A DNA stretch of 64,000 bases. It comes from an uncultured Bacteroidia bacterium. Lineage in GTDB: Bacteria > Bacteroidota > Bacteroidia > Bacteroidales > UBA932. The translations under genes were made by a program, and so were the position numbers. The notes below the pieces were generated by a model. The model made no database searches. It had not been told where the DNA came from and saw only the letters and a list, made by a program, of their open reading frames with translations. Of the stretch, positions 1 to 9,308 are shown one piece after another (the stretch's first letter is position 1; every line of letters starts with the position of its first letter). Where the stretch lies: the NCBI GenBank assembly GCA_902790635.1, contig CADASN010000013.1, positions 32,408 through 96,407 on the forward strand, read 5' to 3'.

Positions 1-23
1 ACCGAGTATACTAATTTTTTCAT
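1..23 (-). CDS. SusD/RagB-like lipoprotein, first codons only
   Basis: Reading leftward from position 23, an ATG opens 21 nt after the SusC stop codon and encodes MKKLVYS before the window ends. A lysine-rich then hydrophobic start placed directly downstream of a susC gene is the expected position and N-terminus of the partner SusD lipoprotein, which caps the SusC barrel at the cell surface and binds glycan. Only seven codons are visible, so the family call rests on gene order. Confidence 0.5.
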
Positions 24-43
24 ATTCCGTATTCTTTTAAGCA

Positions 44-3000
44 TTAGAACGTCAGGTTCACACCGAAGACGGCTTTCTTCATGGTCGGATACGAACCGGA
101 GTCAACGCCACGGGACGTGGAATTGTTGAGGGAAGCGGTCTCAGGATCGGCACCCGGGTACTTCGTGAAGGTAAAGTAGTCATCCAGGGAGACGAAGATG
201 CGGAGATCGTTGATCTTGACCCGCTGGGTCAGGGCGCGCGGGAAGGTGTAGCCGAGCTGGACCTGCTTGAGCTTGAAGAACGCACCGTTGAACACGGCGG
301 CGCTGGAGCTCCAGAAATCCCAGCTGGTGGAGACGATCTTCGAATCCGGGAACTTCTTGCTGACGGCGTTGGGGTTGCTGACAGAGTTCCTCCAGAAGTA
401 GTTCAGGCCGTTGGTCTTGGGACGGTCGGCGGAAACCATCAGGTTGTAGATCTCGTTGCCGGCGACACCGGTGCCGAAGATCACGAGGTCGAGGCCCTTC
501 CAGGCGAGGTTGACGGTCAGACCGTAGGTGAGGTTCGGAATACCCTCGCCGAGGTACTGCTTGTCGTTCTCTCCCGGGGTGAAGGTGTCGTTGCCATCCT
601 TATCAAGATAGACAGGAGCACCGGTGGCCTGGTCCACGCCTTTGTACTTGAAGCCGCGGAAGTACCAGATCGGGTAACCGGCCTTGAAGGAGGTGGTCAT
701 CTTCTCATTCAGACCGCTGACAGGATCCTGATCGAGGCGGTCGAGGAGCGCGTGGACCTCGAGGACCTGGTTCTTCAGGGTCGAGAGGTTGGCGTTGATG
801 CTGTAGTGGAAGTCGCCGATGCTGTCTTTCCAGCCGAGTTCGAACTCGAGACCGGTGTTGAGCACCTTACCGGCGTTGACCGTGGTGCTGGACACACCGA
901 TTTCCGGCAGCGGGGAGATGGAGATCAGCAGGTCGTTGGTGTACTTGCGGTACCAGTCGGCCGTGAAGGTCAGTCGGTTGTTCAGGAAACGGGCGTCGAT
1001 ACCGGCGTCATACTGCTCGGAGGTCTCCCACTTCAGGTTCGGGTTCGCCAGGCCGGAAGGCATGGAACCGTAGGTCGGGGTACCGTCGTTCTTGGACGGG
1101 TTGTACTGGTACCACTGGCCGTTCATGGCGATGGAGGTGGAGTAGCGGTATCCGTTCAGGACGTTGACGTTACCGTTGAGACCCCAGGATGCGCGGAGCT
1201 TCAGGAAGGAGACGGCGTCGCGGCTCACGTTGTCGCGGAAGAACGGCTCGTTGCTGATGGTCCAGCCGGCGGACACGGAGGGGAAGTAACCCCAGCGGGC
1301 CTGCTTGGACAGCTTGGAGGAGTCGTAGGCATCGGCACGGAAGTTGGCCTGGATGCTGTAGCGGTTGTCGAAGGAGTACATCAGACGGCCGAAGTAGGAC
1401 AGCTGGGCGCTCATGTTCGGAGCGTTGCCCACGTTCTTGGTGGCGTCGGAGGTCAGGTAGTCGATGTAGAGGAAGTTCGGCTCGTAACCTCTGAGGATGT
1501 CCTTACCGTTGGAGGAGATGCTCGCATTGTCGCTGTGGTCTTCGATATAGGACATACCGACCATGGCGCCGACACTGTGCTTGCCGAAGGTGCGGTTGTA
1601 GTTGGCGAAGTTCTCCCACTGGTAGTAGTAGCTCGTGTTGACGTTCGCGGAGATGTCATGGTTCGCGGACTGGGCCATGGAAGTCAGCCAGTAGGGCTTG
1701 GTGTAGCTGTGGCTGCTGTTCTGGGCGATGCGGTAGCCGAAGCGGGAAGTGATCGTCAGGCCCGTAATCGGGGTGAAGTTGGCAGCGAGGGCGCCGCGGA
1801 TGTTGATACCGCCGCTGTAGCTGTCGGACTTGTCACGCTGGAAGAGCGGGTTACCGGTGGCTTCCTCGAGGTACTTGGAAGTGCCGTAGAAGTCGTTGTT
1901 GTGGGTCGGATCCGTCGGGATCGGGTCGCCGGCAGCGTAGTGCTCCTGCATGCCGCCCGGGGTGTCCTTGAGGTCATGGATGTAGGCCGGGGTCAGCGGG
2001 TCGATGGAGACCACGGAGTTCAGCACGGAGCCGTAACCGTTGGAGACGGACCGGCGGTTCCACTTCTCGATGGAGTTGTTGGTCGAGACGTTCAACCACT
2101 TGAAGATCTGGTAGTCGGCGTTGATCTGCGCGGTCAGACGGTTGTACACGTCCTTCTTGCCCACCACGATACCGTCGTTGTTGACGTAGTTGAGGGAGGT
2201 GAAGAAGTGACCGTTCCTGTTGCCACCCTGGAAGGTGATACCGTGCTGCTGGCTCCAGCTGGGCTGGAAGGTGGAGTCGTACCAGTTGTTGTCGATGCCG
2301 TTGTAGCCATTGGCGTTCAGCAGCTCCTGGGAGAGGTTGCCGATGTAGGTCTGGTACTCGATGTATTCCTTGGCGGCGAAGATGTCAGCCTTCTTGCCGA
2401 GGGACTGCAGGGTGAAACGGCCGTTGTAGGTCACGGAAGCGTGACCGTCCTGGCCGCTCTTGGTGGTGATGAGCACGACGCCGTTACCAGCCTGCGCACC
2501 GTAGATGGCGGCGGAGGCGGCGTCCTTCAGGACCTCCATGGACTCGATCATGGAAGGATCGAGGTACTGGATATTGTCCACCTTCAGACCGTCGACGATG
2601 AGGAGCGGTCCGATGGAACCGGAGTTCGAGGAGTAACCGCGGACACGGATGGATGCACCTTCACCCGGAGCGCCGGAAGTGTTGATGATCTGCACACCGG
2701 CAGCCTTGCCCTGAACGGACAGATGCCACGGCACCGGTCAGGTCACTTTTCTTCTGGACACCGTAACCGATGACCACCGTCTCTTCGAGCATCTCGGTGT
2801 CATCCTCGAGCACGATGTTGAACGTGGTCTGGTTGCCGACGGCGAAAGTCTGGCTCTTGTAGCCGATGCTCTCGACGTTGCAGTTGGCACCGGCGGGAAC
2901 GGTCAGCGTGAAAGCACCGTTGATGTCGGTGGCGGCACCGATGCGGGTGTTGCCGACGACCGTCACGGCTGCGCCGATGACCGGCTGTCCGCCGGAGTCA

Positions 3001-3107
3001 ACGACTGTGCCGCTGATGGTGCGATTCTGTGCGGAAGCGTTGAAGCTTCCGAGCGAAGCGAGGAGTATCATCATGATACTCGACACTCTCATCAGATTTT
3101 TAAGCAT
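44..3107 (-). pseudogene. SusC/RagA TonB-linked outer membrane protein, frameshifted
   Basis: SusC-family transporters import oligosaccharides or peptides through the outer membrane with a SusD partner and TonB. The first frame (3107 to about 2716) has a signal peptide ending ASAQ, the carboxypeptidase-like domain starting RTISGTVVDSGGQPVIGA, and the TonB-box region EETVVIGYGVQKKSDLTGAVASV. It then runs out of frame. The second frame (about 2730 to 44) resumes at QGKAAGVQIINTSG, the usual plug sequence, and continues through the barrel to a terminal aromatic residue (VNLTF). Family members normally have about 20 residues between TGAVASV and QGKAAGV, so a short plug segment is missing and the frame shifts. 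Either the gene is inactivated in this strain or the assembly lost a few tens of bases; the remaining codons look intact, which favours a recent or artificial event. Confidence 0.85.
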
Positions 3108-3182
3108 TGCGCGTTTTGTTTAAGGATTAATTTATAGGGTTAAATATCTATAATAATTACTCGCTTGTTGTGTTTGGTAACC

Positions 3183-3214
3183 CAAATGTAAAGCAAAATA
3201 TCATACCCGGCAAT
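3183..3214 (-). promoter_or_regulatory. Bacteroidota-type promoter of the susC gene
   Basis: On the minus strand the -7 element TACATTTG (3190-3183) matches TAnnTTTG exactly. A -33-like ATTG (3214-3211) lies 20 nt upstream, the usual spacing. The start site would be near 3178, giving a leader of about 70 nt before the susC ATG, room for post-transcriptional control of the kind known for Sus loci. Confidence 0.7.
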
Positions 3215-3383
3215 CCTTTCCATTCGTTAATAAAAGGAATGATGCGATTTTGTAATATTTTGAACTTATTTCAAAAAATGACCCGATATTTAATAAATAA
3301 GTTGCATATATAAGAGGTATGGTGCTGAGATTGTGCCTACGGGAGTCGCATTCGGCCGGCCATGTATATTTCGCGAAACTGTT

Positions 3384-3415
3384 CTTGAAACTTTCGAGAA
3401 AAAGTTTCATCTTTA
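3384..3415 (+). promoter_or_regulatory. Candidate polA promoter, near-leaderless
   Basis: CTTG (3384-3387), a 20-nt spacer and CATCTTTA (3408-3415) resemble the -33/-7 pair with two mismatches in the -7 element. The ATG starts 4 nt after the element, so the transcript would have almost no leader. Confidence 0.4.
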
Positions 3416-3419
3416 CGGC

Positions 3420-6128
3420 ATGAAACTTTTCCTGATTGACGGCCACGCGCTCATCTTCAAGATGTATTACGCCTTTCTTGGGCGTCCGATGGTCAATTCC
3501 AAGGGGGTCGATACCTCCATCCTGTTCGGATTTACCAAATACCTGCTGGAACTCATTGACCGGGAGCACCCCACGCACATTGCGGTGAGTTTCGATCCGC
3601 CGGGGGGAACCTTCCGCAATGAACTCTATCCGGAATACAAGGCCAACCGGGGCGAGACGCCCCAGCTGGTCATCGATGCGCTTGAGCCGCTCACGCAGAT
3701 CGTCCTGGCCCTTGACATCCCGGTGCTGATGCTTCCCGGCTTCGAGGCGGACGACGTGATCGGTTCGGCCGCGCTCCGTTTTGCCCGGGAGGGCTTCGAA
3801 GTATATATGGTGACTCCGGACAAGGACTACGGCCAGCTGGTCGGGCCGCAGGTCTTCCAGCTCAAGCCGGGCAAGGCCGGGGGCGAAAACGAACTGCTCG
3901 GGGAGGCGGAGGTCTGCGACAAATGGAAGATCGCTTCCCCCGCGCAGGTGATCGACATCCTGGCGATCTGCGGCGATTCGTCCGATAACGTCCCGGGCGT
4001 GCAGGGGGTAGGGCCGGTCGGCGCCGCCAAGCTGCTGGGTAAATACGGGTCCGTGGAAGGGATCTACGCGCATCTCGGCGAGCTGACGGCGCGCCAGCAG
4101 GAGCAGTTCCGTGCCGCCGAGGGCCATATCGCCCTGTCGAAGCAGCTCGTCACCATCAAGACGGACATCCCGCTGGACGTGACGGCGGAGCAGCTGGTCT
4201 TTGATACGGTCGAAACGCCCGAACTGAACGCCCTGCTCGACCTTTACGAAATGCCCTCCCTGAAACGACTTGTTAAGAAGGTTTCCGTCGCCTCCGCTGC
4301 CGGTGGGGCTACTGCCCCCGGACAACTACGCGCTTCGCGCTATCCCTCCCAGCCTAACGGCTGGGCCCCTCCCGTTCACGAGCCACGGGCGGCTACGGTT
4401 GCCGGGGGCAGTACCCCACCGGACAACGCTCCGTCGACGGAAATCTATCATAATATAGTATCTACAAAAGATATTAAAGGTGACAGGATTGCGATCAACT
4501 TCCAGGGGGAGATGCTGTATGTGTCGGGCGACGCGGGCGTGGCGAGCGGGGATCCGGAGGAGTTCCGGGGGCTGCTGGAGAATGCTGGCGTGACGAAGGC
4601 CGGCACGGACATCAAGGCGCAGATGAACCGCCTGGCCACCCGCGGCATCACCGTCGAAGGGCGCCTGCTGGACATCGAACTGATGCACTACCTCCTGGGC
4701 CCCGAACGCAGCCACAAACTCGAGACCCTCGCCCGCAGCTACCTGGGCGTGGATTTGGAGGCCGCCGCGCCGCAGACGACCGGTTCCCTCTTCGACGAGG
4801 TCCCGGAGGAGACCGGCCCTGACCGGACGCTCGAGACGGCCGTCATCCTGCAACTCTCCGACTGCCTGGAGCGCGAGATCGCCGCGACCGAAGGCATGCA
4901 GCGGCTCTATGACGAGATCGAAGAGCCGCTGATCCACGTGCTTGCCCGGATGGAGCAGATCGGGGTCAAGGTGGACCTGGACTCGCTGCGCGAATACGCC
5001 GACGGCCTCCGCCGCAAGATGGTGGTCCGCGAAACGGAAGTGCGGCAGCTGGCGGACGAACCGACGCTCAACATCCTCTCTCCCAAGCAGGTGGGTGTCA
5101 TCCTCTTCGAGAAGCTCCAACTGGATCCGAAGGCCCGCAAGCCCAAGTCCGGCAACTGGCCCACGGACGAGCAGACCCTCCAGCATCTCGCCGACCGGAG
5201 TCCCATCATCGACGCCATCCTGGACTACCGCGGGCTGCGCAAGCTCCTTTCGACCTACATCGAGCCCTTTGCGGGCTACATCTCCCCGGTGGACGGGCGC
5301 GTCCATACGACCTTCAACCAGGCACTGACCGCGACCGGCCGCCTGTCGTCTTCGAACCCGAACCTCCAGAACATCCCCATCCGCACCGAGGAGGGCCGCG
5401 AGATCCGCAAGGCTTTCGTGCCCGGAGAACTGGGCTGGGTGATGATGTCGGCGGACTACTCCCAGATCGAACTGCGCCTGATGGCGCACCTGAGCGGCGA
5501 CGCCCACCTGGTGGAGTCTTTCCGGAACGGGGTGGACGTGCACGCCGCCACGGCGGCGAAAATCTTCCGCGTGCCCCTCGCGGACGTGACGGCCGACCAG
5601 CGCCGTTTCGCCAAAACGGCCAATTTCGGCATCATGTACGGGATCTCCTCCTTCGGGCTGGCGGAGCGCCTGCGCTGCTCCCGTTCCGAGGCGAAGCAGC
5701 TCATCGACGATTATTTCGCCTCGTTCCCCGCCATCCGCGGCTTCATCGACGCCACCATCGCCCAGGCACGCCGGCAGGGCTATGTGGAGACCCTTTTCGG
5801 CCGGCGCCGCTACATCGCCGACATCTCCGCCGGCAACGCCACCGTGCGTGCCCTGGCGGAGCGCAACGCCGTCAACGCCCCCATCCAGGGCACGGCGGCC
5901 GATATCATCAAGCTGGCCATGAATGCGGTGGACAGGCGCCTTCGCGAAGGCGGCTTCCGCGCGCGGATGGTCCTGCAGATCCACGACGAACTGCTGCTCG
6001 AGGTCCCGCAGGAAGAAATCGCCCCCGTGCGAGAGCTGCTGGTCAGCGAGATGGAGCATGTCATCCCCTTGTCTGTCCCCCTCACCGTAGAATGCAATGA
6101 TGGAAACACCTGGCTCGAAGCCCACTGA
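3420..6128 (+). CDS. polA: DNA polymerase I
   Basis: PolA fills repair gaps and replaces RNA primers. The 902-residue product starts at MKLFLIDGHALIF, the conserved start of the 5'-3' exonuclease domain; the frame is open 29 codons further upstream but without homology. The exonuclease domain covers about residues 1-290 (EADDVIGS, GDSSDNVPGVQGVG). The polymerase domain is complete: motif A DYSQIELRLMAHLSGD near 679, motif B RRFAKTANFGIMYGISSFGL, and motif C QIHDELLLEVP near 852. The middle 3'-5' exonuclease-like domain reads RIAINFQGE where proofreading enzymes have a DxE motif, so proofreading is probably absent, as in Taq and Bacillus PolA. Residues 294-334 are encoded by an in-frame 123-bp inverted-repeat element at the junction of the 5' nuclease and the rest. 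The last 32 nt overlap the sigma factor gene. Confidence 0.97.
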   Translation: MKLFLIDGHALIFKMYYAFLGRPMVNSKGVDTSILFGFTKYLLELIDREHPTHIAVSFDPPGGTFRNELYPEYKANRGETPQLVIDALEPLTQIVLALDIPVLMLPGFEADDVIGSAALRFAREGFEVYMVTPDKDYGQLVGPQVFQLKPGKAGGENELLGEAEVCDKWKIASPAQVIDILAICGDSSDNVPGVQGVGPVGAAKLLGKYGSVEGIYAHLGELTARQQEQFRAAEGHIALSKQLVTIKTDIPLDVTAEQLVFDTVETPELNALLDLYEMPSLKRLVKKVSVASAAGGATAPGQLRASRYPSQPNGWAPPVHEPRAATVAGGSTPPDNAPSTEIYHNIVSTKDIKGDRIAINFQGEMLYVSGDAGVASGDPEEFRGLLENAGVTKAGTDIKAQMNRLATRGITVEGRLLDIELMHYLLGPERSHKLETLARSYLGVDLEAAAPQTTGSLFDEVPEETGPDRTLETAVILQLSDCLEREIAATEGMQRLYDEIEEPLIHVLARMEQIGVKVDLDSLREYADGLRRKMVVRETEVRQLADEPTLNILSPKQVGVILFEKLQLDPKARKPKSGNWPTDEQTLQHLADRSPIIDAILDYRGLRKLLSTYIEPFAGYISPVDGRVHTTFNQALTATGRLSSSNPNLQNIPIRTEEGREIRKAFVPGELGWVMMSADYSQIELRLMAHLSGDAHLVESFRNGVDVHAATAAKIFRVPLADVTADQRRFAKTANFGIMYGISSFGLAERLRCSRSEAKQLIDDYFASFPAIRGFIDATIAQARRQGYVETLFGRRRYIADISAGNATVRALAERNAVNAPIQGTAADIIKLAMNAVDRRLREGGFRARMVLQIHDELLLEVPQEEIAPVRELLVSEMEHVIPLSVPLTVECNDGNTWLEAH
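4300..4422. repeat. MITE-like inverted-repeat element inserted in frame in polA
   Basis: The 22-nt left arm (4300-4321) and 21-nt right arm (4402-4422) are reverse complements apart from one extra C. The 80-nt interior carries two further hairpins, CCCAGCC-taac-GGCTGGG (4348-4365) and CCCGT...ACGGG (4371-4389), and GCGC-ttc-GCGC (4330-4340). The total is 123 nt, exactly 41 codons, with no stop in the polA frame. It encodes a low-complexity Pro/Ala/Gly-rich linker unlike any PolA sequence. No target-site duplication is obvious, and I see no second copy in the window. Confidence 0.8.
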
Positions 6129-6690
6129 CGAACTGATCCGCCGGGCGATCATCGGTGACGGCACGGCCTTCACCGAACTTTGGGATACCCACATCGGGTC
6201 CCTGCGCAGCTACCTCCGGAGTGCCATGAAGCATCTGGATGACTTCTATATCGACGACATCTGCTCGCGCAGCTTCGAGAAAGCCTTCCGGCAGATCCGG
6301 AGCTTCGATCCGGCGCGCAGCCAGTTCTCGACCTGGCTGCGGCGGATCGCGCACAACACGGCGCTCGATACCATCGACGCCGAGACCCGCTCGCAGAGCC
6401 GGCTGGTCTCGCTCGACAAGGAGAGCGCCGGCAGCGGACAGATCATCGACACGATCGGGGACGAATCCGCCACCCCGCTGGAACAGATTGTCGAAGAGGA
6501 AGATGCCGAGAAACTCGAAGGCTATGTCGAGGGCCTGCCGGATCTCTACCGGACCATCGCCCGGATGCGCCTGGTCGACGGGCTGCAGTACAAGGAGATT
6601 GCCGAAGAGCTCGGCATGGAGCTGAATACCGTCCGCACGCGCATCCGCCGCGCCAAGGCGATGGTAGAGACGATGAAAGCCGACGACTGA
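6097..6690 (+). CDS. ECF-type RNA polymerase sigma factor
   Basis: A 197-residue sigma-70 family regulator. The region-2 core is around residues 20-95 (LWDTHIGSLRSYL, then SFEKAFRQIRSFDPARSQFSTWLRRIAHNTALDTID). Region 4 is around 145-190 (LPDLYRTIARMRLVDGLQYKEIAEELGMELNTVRTRIRRAKAM), a clear HTH. The gene begins inside the end of polA (32-nt overlap), which suggests transcription with polA and translational coupling. No anti-sigma gene follows; radC is convergent with a 5-nt gap. The regulon cannot be told from the sequence. Confidence 0.9.
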   Translation: MMETPGSKPTDELIRRAIIGDGTAFTELWDTHIGSLRSYLRSAMKHLDDFYIDDICSRSFEKAFRQIRSFDPARSQFSTWLRRIAHNTALDTIDAETRSQSRLVSLDKESAGSGQIIDTIGDESATPLEQIVEEEDAEKLEGYVEGLPDLYRTIARMRLVDGLQYKEIAEELGMELNTVRTRIRRAKAMVETMKADD

Positions 6691-6695
6691 TGCCA

Positions 6696-7394
6696 TTATT
6701 CCCCTGATACGGCGGAATAACACCGTTCTTCAGCGAAGGAAAAGAAGGAATCGTTTGCGACGACGACATGATCCAGCAGGGTGAGTCCGACCGCGTTGAT
6801 CCCTTTGCGCAGGGCGTCTGTCTGTTTGATGTCCGCACGGCTGGGCGTCGGATTCCCCGTCGGGTGGTTGTGCACCAGGATCAAGGAAGAGGCTCCTTTG
6901 TCCAGCGCGATCCGGATGATCTGCCGTATGTCGATGACCGTAGAATTCCCGCCGCCGGAACTGAGCTGATGCATGCTTAAAAGGTAGTTGTGGTCATTGA
7001 GAAACAGGATCCAGCATTCTTCGTGCTGCAAGCCCTTGAGCTGGGGGATCATCCGGTCATAGACCTGGCGGGCGGTGAGCATCGGCGTCTTGACGGCCGA
7101 GGATTCCTCCTGCAGGAAACGCCGCCCCAATTCGAAAGCAGCGAGTACGCTGGAGGCCTTGCCCGGACCGATACCGGGCAGGGAGAACATTTTGTCCTGG
7201 GACAGATGGAACAAGGTACTTAAATGGCCGTCGGCCAGGGCGAGCAACGCCCGGGCGAGGTCCAGGGCGCTGGCTTCCCGGTTGCCGCTGCGCAACAGGA
7301 CGGCGAGCAGTTCGCCGTTGCTGAGGCTGCCCGCTCCGCGGGCGAGCATCTTTTCGCGCGGCCTTTCATCCGCGCTGAGATCTTTGATTTTCAT
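6696..7394 (-). CDS. radC: RadC/JAB-domain protein
   Basis: A 232-residue RadC-family protein. The N-terminal UPF0758 part contains a helix-hairpin-helix (SLPGIGPGKASSVLAAFELGRR). The C-terminal JAB1/MPN metalloprotease-like domain shows the metal ligands HNHPTGNPTPSRADIKQ (HxH, then S and D). The historical DNA-repair role is doubtful; the fold suggests an isopeptidase or nuclease. The gene is single and minus-strand, divergent from the Fur regulator. A degenerate -7 element TATCCTTG lies just upstream of its ATG. Confidence 0.93.
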   Translation of the reverse strand: MKIKDLSADERPREKMLARGAGSLSNGELLAVLLRSGNREASALDLARALLALADGHLSTLFHLSQDKMFSLPGIGPGKASSVLAAFELGRRFLQEESSAVKTPMLTARQVYDRMIPQLKGLQHEECWILFLNDHNYLLSMHQLSSGGGNSTVIDIRQIIRIALDKGASSLILVHNHPTGNPTPSRADIKQTDALRKGINAVGLTLLDHVVVANDSFFSFAEERCYSAVSGE

Positions 7395-7476
7395 AGCGGG
7401 GCAAGGATATGGACAAAAAACAACAATAACGATAAAAAACCGTTCCCGCGGACCGATTTTTACGATTATTAATGCC

Positions 7477-7484
7477 TAACTTTG
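7477..7484 (+). promoter_or_regulatory. -7 element of the fur-type gene, probably leaderless
   Basis: TAACTTTG matches TAnnTTTG exactly and ends 4 nt before the first ATG (7489). Start sites in this phylum fall about 4-6 nt after the element, so the mRNA should begin at or within the start codon. The -33 region is only TTTT (7457-7460). Confidence 0.65.
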
Positions 7485-7488
7485 CGGT

Positions 7489-7947
7489 ATGATGCATCGC
7501 GATGAAACCCCGGAAGGCCTGATGCTCGAGCATGGCATCAAGCCCACCGCCAACCGGATCCTGATCCTGCGTTCCTTGTTGGCCGCAGGCCGTCCGCTCT
7601 CTATGACAGAAATCGAAATCGGCCTGGAGTCCGTGGATAAATCCATCATTTCCAGGACTTTGTCCGTTTTTCGGAAGCATCGCTTACTGCATGCGCTTGC
7701 CGACGGGGAAAGCGTGCGGTATGAGGTCTGCCATTGTGCGGAAGAAGAGGAGGACAGCGACCGTCACGTCCATTTCCATTGCGAGCTGTGCGGACGGACG
7801 TTCTGCATCGAAGACTTGCCCGTCCCCGCGGTCCGGTATCCTGCCGGATTCGAGGTCGAGAGCGTGGAATACATGGCACATGGGGTGTGCCCGGAGTGCA
7901 GGGGATTCCGGTCTGGCCCGGGAAAGCCGGAAGGATCCGTCTGCTAG
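7489..7947 (+). CDS. Fur-family transcriptional regulator with structural zinc site
   Basis: A 152-residue Fur-superfamily repressor. The winged helix is at about residues 10-85 (GIKPTANRILILRSLLAAGRPLSMTEIE, SIISRTLSVFRKHRLLHAL). The dimerisation domain has HVHFHCELCGRTFCIEDL and GVCPECRG, two CxxC pairs that usually bind structural zinc. The sensing ligand (Fe, Zn, Mn or peroxide) cannot be fixed from sequence. Two ATG codons in tandem (7489, 7492) are possible starts. The stop codon overlaps that of convergent miaB by 3 nt, with no terminator between them. Confidence 0.9.
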   Translation: MMHRDETPEGLMLEHGIKPTANRILILRSLLAAGRPLSMTEIEIGLESVDKSIISRTLSVFRKHRLLHALADGESVRYEVCHCAEEEEDSDRHVHFHCELCGRTFCIEDLPVPAVRYPAGFEVESVEYMAHGVCPECRGFRSGPGKPEGSVC

Positions 7948-9248
7948 GCGGGTTCGCAAAGCAACGTAGCCTGGGTGCAATCCTTTACGGTCACATCCAC
8001 GAGATCCCCGGCCCGGTGCTCCGTATCGGGCCAGACGCACATCTTGTTCTGGCTGTTGCGGCCGCAGAGTTCGGCCGGGTTGCGCTTGGAGGGGCCTTCG
8101 ACCAGCACCTGGAAGGTCTTGCCGAGGTCGCGGCGGTTGCTCTCGAGCGAGAGGCGGTTCTGCAGTGCGATGATTTCCTCGAGGCGGCGGGTCTTGGTCT
8201 GCAGGTCCACGTCGTCGGGATATTTCTTTGCCGCGAGGGTTCCGGGCCGCTCGGAGTAGTAGAACATGAATGCGGCGTCGAATCCCACTTCTTCGAAGAG
8301 CGAGAGCGTATCCCGGTGGTCTTCTTCGGTCTCGGAGCAGAAGCCGGCAATCACGTCCGTGGTGACGGCGCAGCCGGGCATCAACTCCCGGATCCGGGCG
8401 ACGCGCGAGAGGTACCATTCGCGCGTGTAGCGGCGGCGCATCTTCTCGAGGATGCGGTTCGAGCCGGACTGGACCGGCAGGTGGATGTGCTTGCAGATAT
8501 TGTCATGCGCGGCCATGGTCTCCAGCACGGCGTCCGAGATGTCCTGCGGATTGGAGGTGGAGAAGCGTACCCGCAGGCCGGGGACCGTCGTCGCCACCCG
8601 GTCTAGCAGGCCGGCGAAATCCAGTTCGCCGAAATGGTAGGAATCCACGTTCTGCCCCAGCAGGGTGATCTCCTTGTAGCCTTGGGCGGCGCAGTCGCAG
8701 GCTTCGCGTACGATGGTCCGCCAGTCCCGGCTGCGCTCGGCGCCCCGGGTGTAGGGGACCACGCAGTAGGAACAGACGTTGTTGCACCCGCGCATGATGG
8801 AGATGAAGGCGGAGACGCCGTTCTTGTCCACGCGCACCGGGGCGATGTCGCCGTAGGTCTCCTCGCGGGAGAGCAGCACGTCGATCTGCGGGTGCCCCTG
8901 GGAGGCGGCTGCGATGAGGCGGGGGAGGCTCCGGTAGGCGTCCGGCCCGGCGACGATGTCCACCTTGCCCGACTCCAGGAGGGCTTCCTTGAGCCGTTCG
9001 GCCATGCAGCCTAGGATGCCGGTCACGACCCCCGGACGGGTCTTGCGCTGGTAATGGAACTGCTCGATCCGTCCCCAGATGCGCTGCTCGGCGTTGTCCC
9101 GCACGGAGCAGGTGTTCGCCAGGATCACGTCCGCTTCCTGCATCTCTTCCGTCCGGACATAGCCTTCGCCGGCGAGGATGGAGAAAACGATCTCCGTGTC
9201 CGCGACGTTCATCTGGCAGCCATAGGTCTCTATATATACCTTTTTCAT
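7944..9248 (-). CDS. miaB: tRNA-2-methylthio-N6-dimethylallyladenosine synthase MiaB
   Basis: MiaB is a radical-SAM methylthiotransferase that modifies A37 of tRNAs reading UNN codons. The 434-residue product starts at MKKVYIETYGCQMNVADTE. The N-terminal UPF0004 domain has the three cluster cysteines (YGCQMN, ANTCSV, GCMAER). The radical-SAM motif is RGCNNVCSYCVVPYTRG (CxxxCxxC). A C-terminal TRAM domain follows (about 370-432). The frame stays open 109 codons upstream without homology, so I chose the MKK start, which lies 8 nt behind a consensus -7 element. Confidence 0.96.
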   Translation of the reverse strand: MKKVYIETYGCQMNVADTEIVFSILAGEGYVRTEEMQEADVILANTCSVRDNAEQRIWGRIEQFHYQRKTRPGVVTGILGCMAERLKEALLESGKVDIVAGPDAYRSLPRLIAAASQGHPQIDVLLSREETYGDIAPVRVDKNGVSAFISIMRGCNNVCSYCVVPYTRGAERSRDWRTIVREACDCAAQGYKEITLLGQNVDSYHFGELDFAGLLDRVATTVPGLRVRFSTSNPQDISDAVLETMAAHDNICKHIHLPVQSGSNRILEKMRRRYTREWYLSRVARIRELMPGCAVTTDVIAGFCSETEEDHRDTLSLFEEVGFDAAFMFYYSERPGTLAAKKYPDDVDLQTKTRRLEEIIALQNRLSLESNRRDLGKTFQVLVEGPSKRNPAELCGRNSQNKMCVWPDTEHRAGDLVDVTVKDCTQATLLCEPA

Positions 9249-9256
9249 ACGTTTCG

Positions 9257-9283
9257 CAAAGATAGAGATTTTTCTTATCTTTG
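9257..9283. promoter_or_regulatory. Divergent -7 elements for miaB and the 9309 lipoprotein gene
   Basis: TATCTTTG occurs on the minus strand at 9264-9257 (toward miaB) and on the plus strand at 9276-9283 (toward 9309), separated by 11 nt. On the plus strand TTTC at 9252-9255 lies 20 nt upstream as a -33 element. The two promoters overlap so closely that the two start sites should compete for polymerase. Confidence 0.75.
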
Positions 9284-9308
9284 TAGGATAGATTAGTGCA
9301 AGAATCCC

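Larger units (their letters stand above)
3108..3419. other. Intergenic region between divergent susC and polA
   Basis: This 312-bp AT-rich gap separates susC (minus) from polA (plus). It contains the minus-strand susC promoter (3183-3214) and a weaker polA promoter directly before the polA start. Between about 3215 and 3380 I see no gene, hairpin or repeat. Confidence 0.6.

Noticed and set aside
752-2773. 673-codon open frame on the plus strand opposite susC
   Set aside because: The product is Val/Gly/Asp-rich with no family features, and it mirrors the susC codons; a by-product of high GC content.
4326-6194. 622-codon open frame on the minus strand opposite polA
   Set aside because: Antisense shadow of polA; no motifs, and the plus-strand protein is unambiguous.
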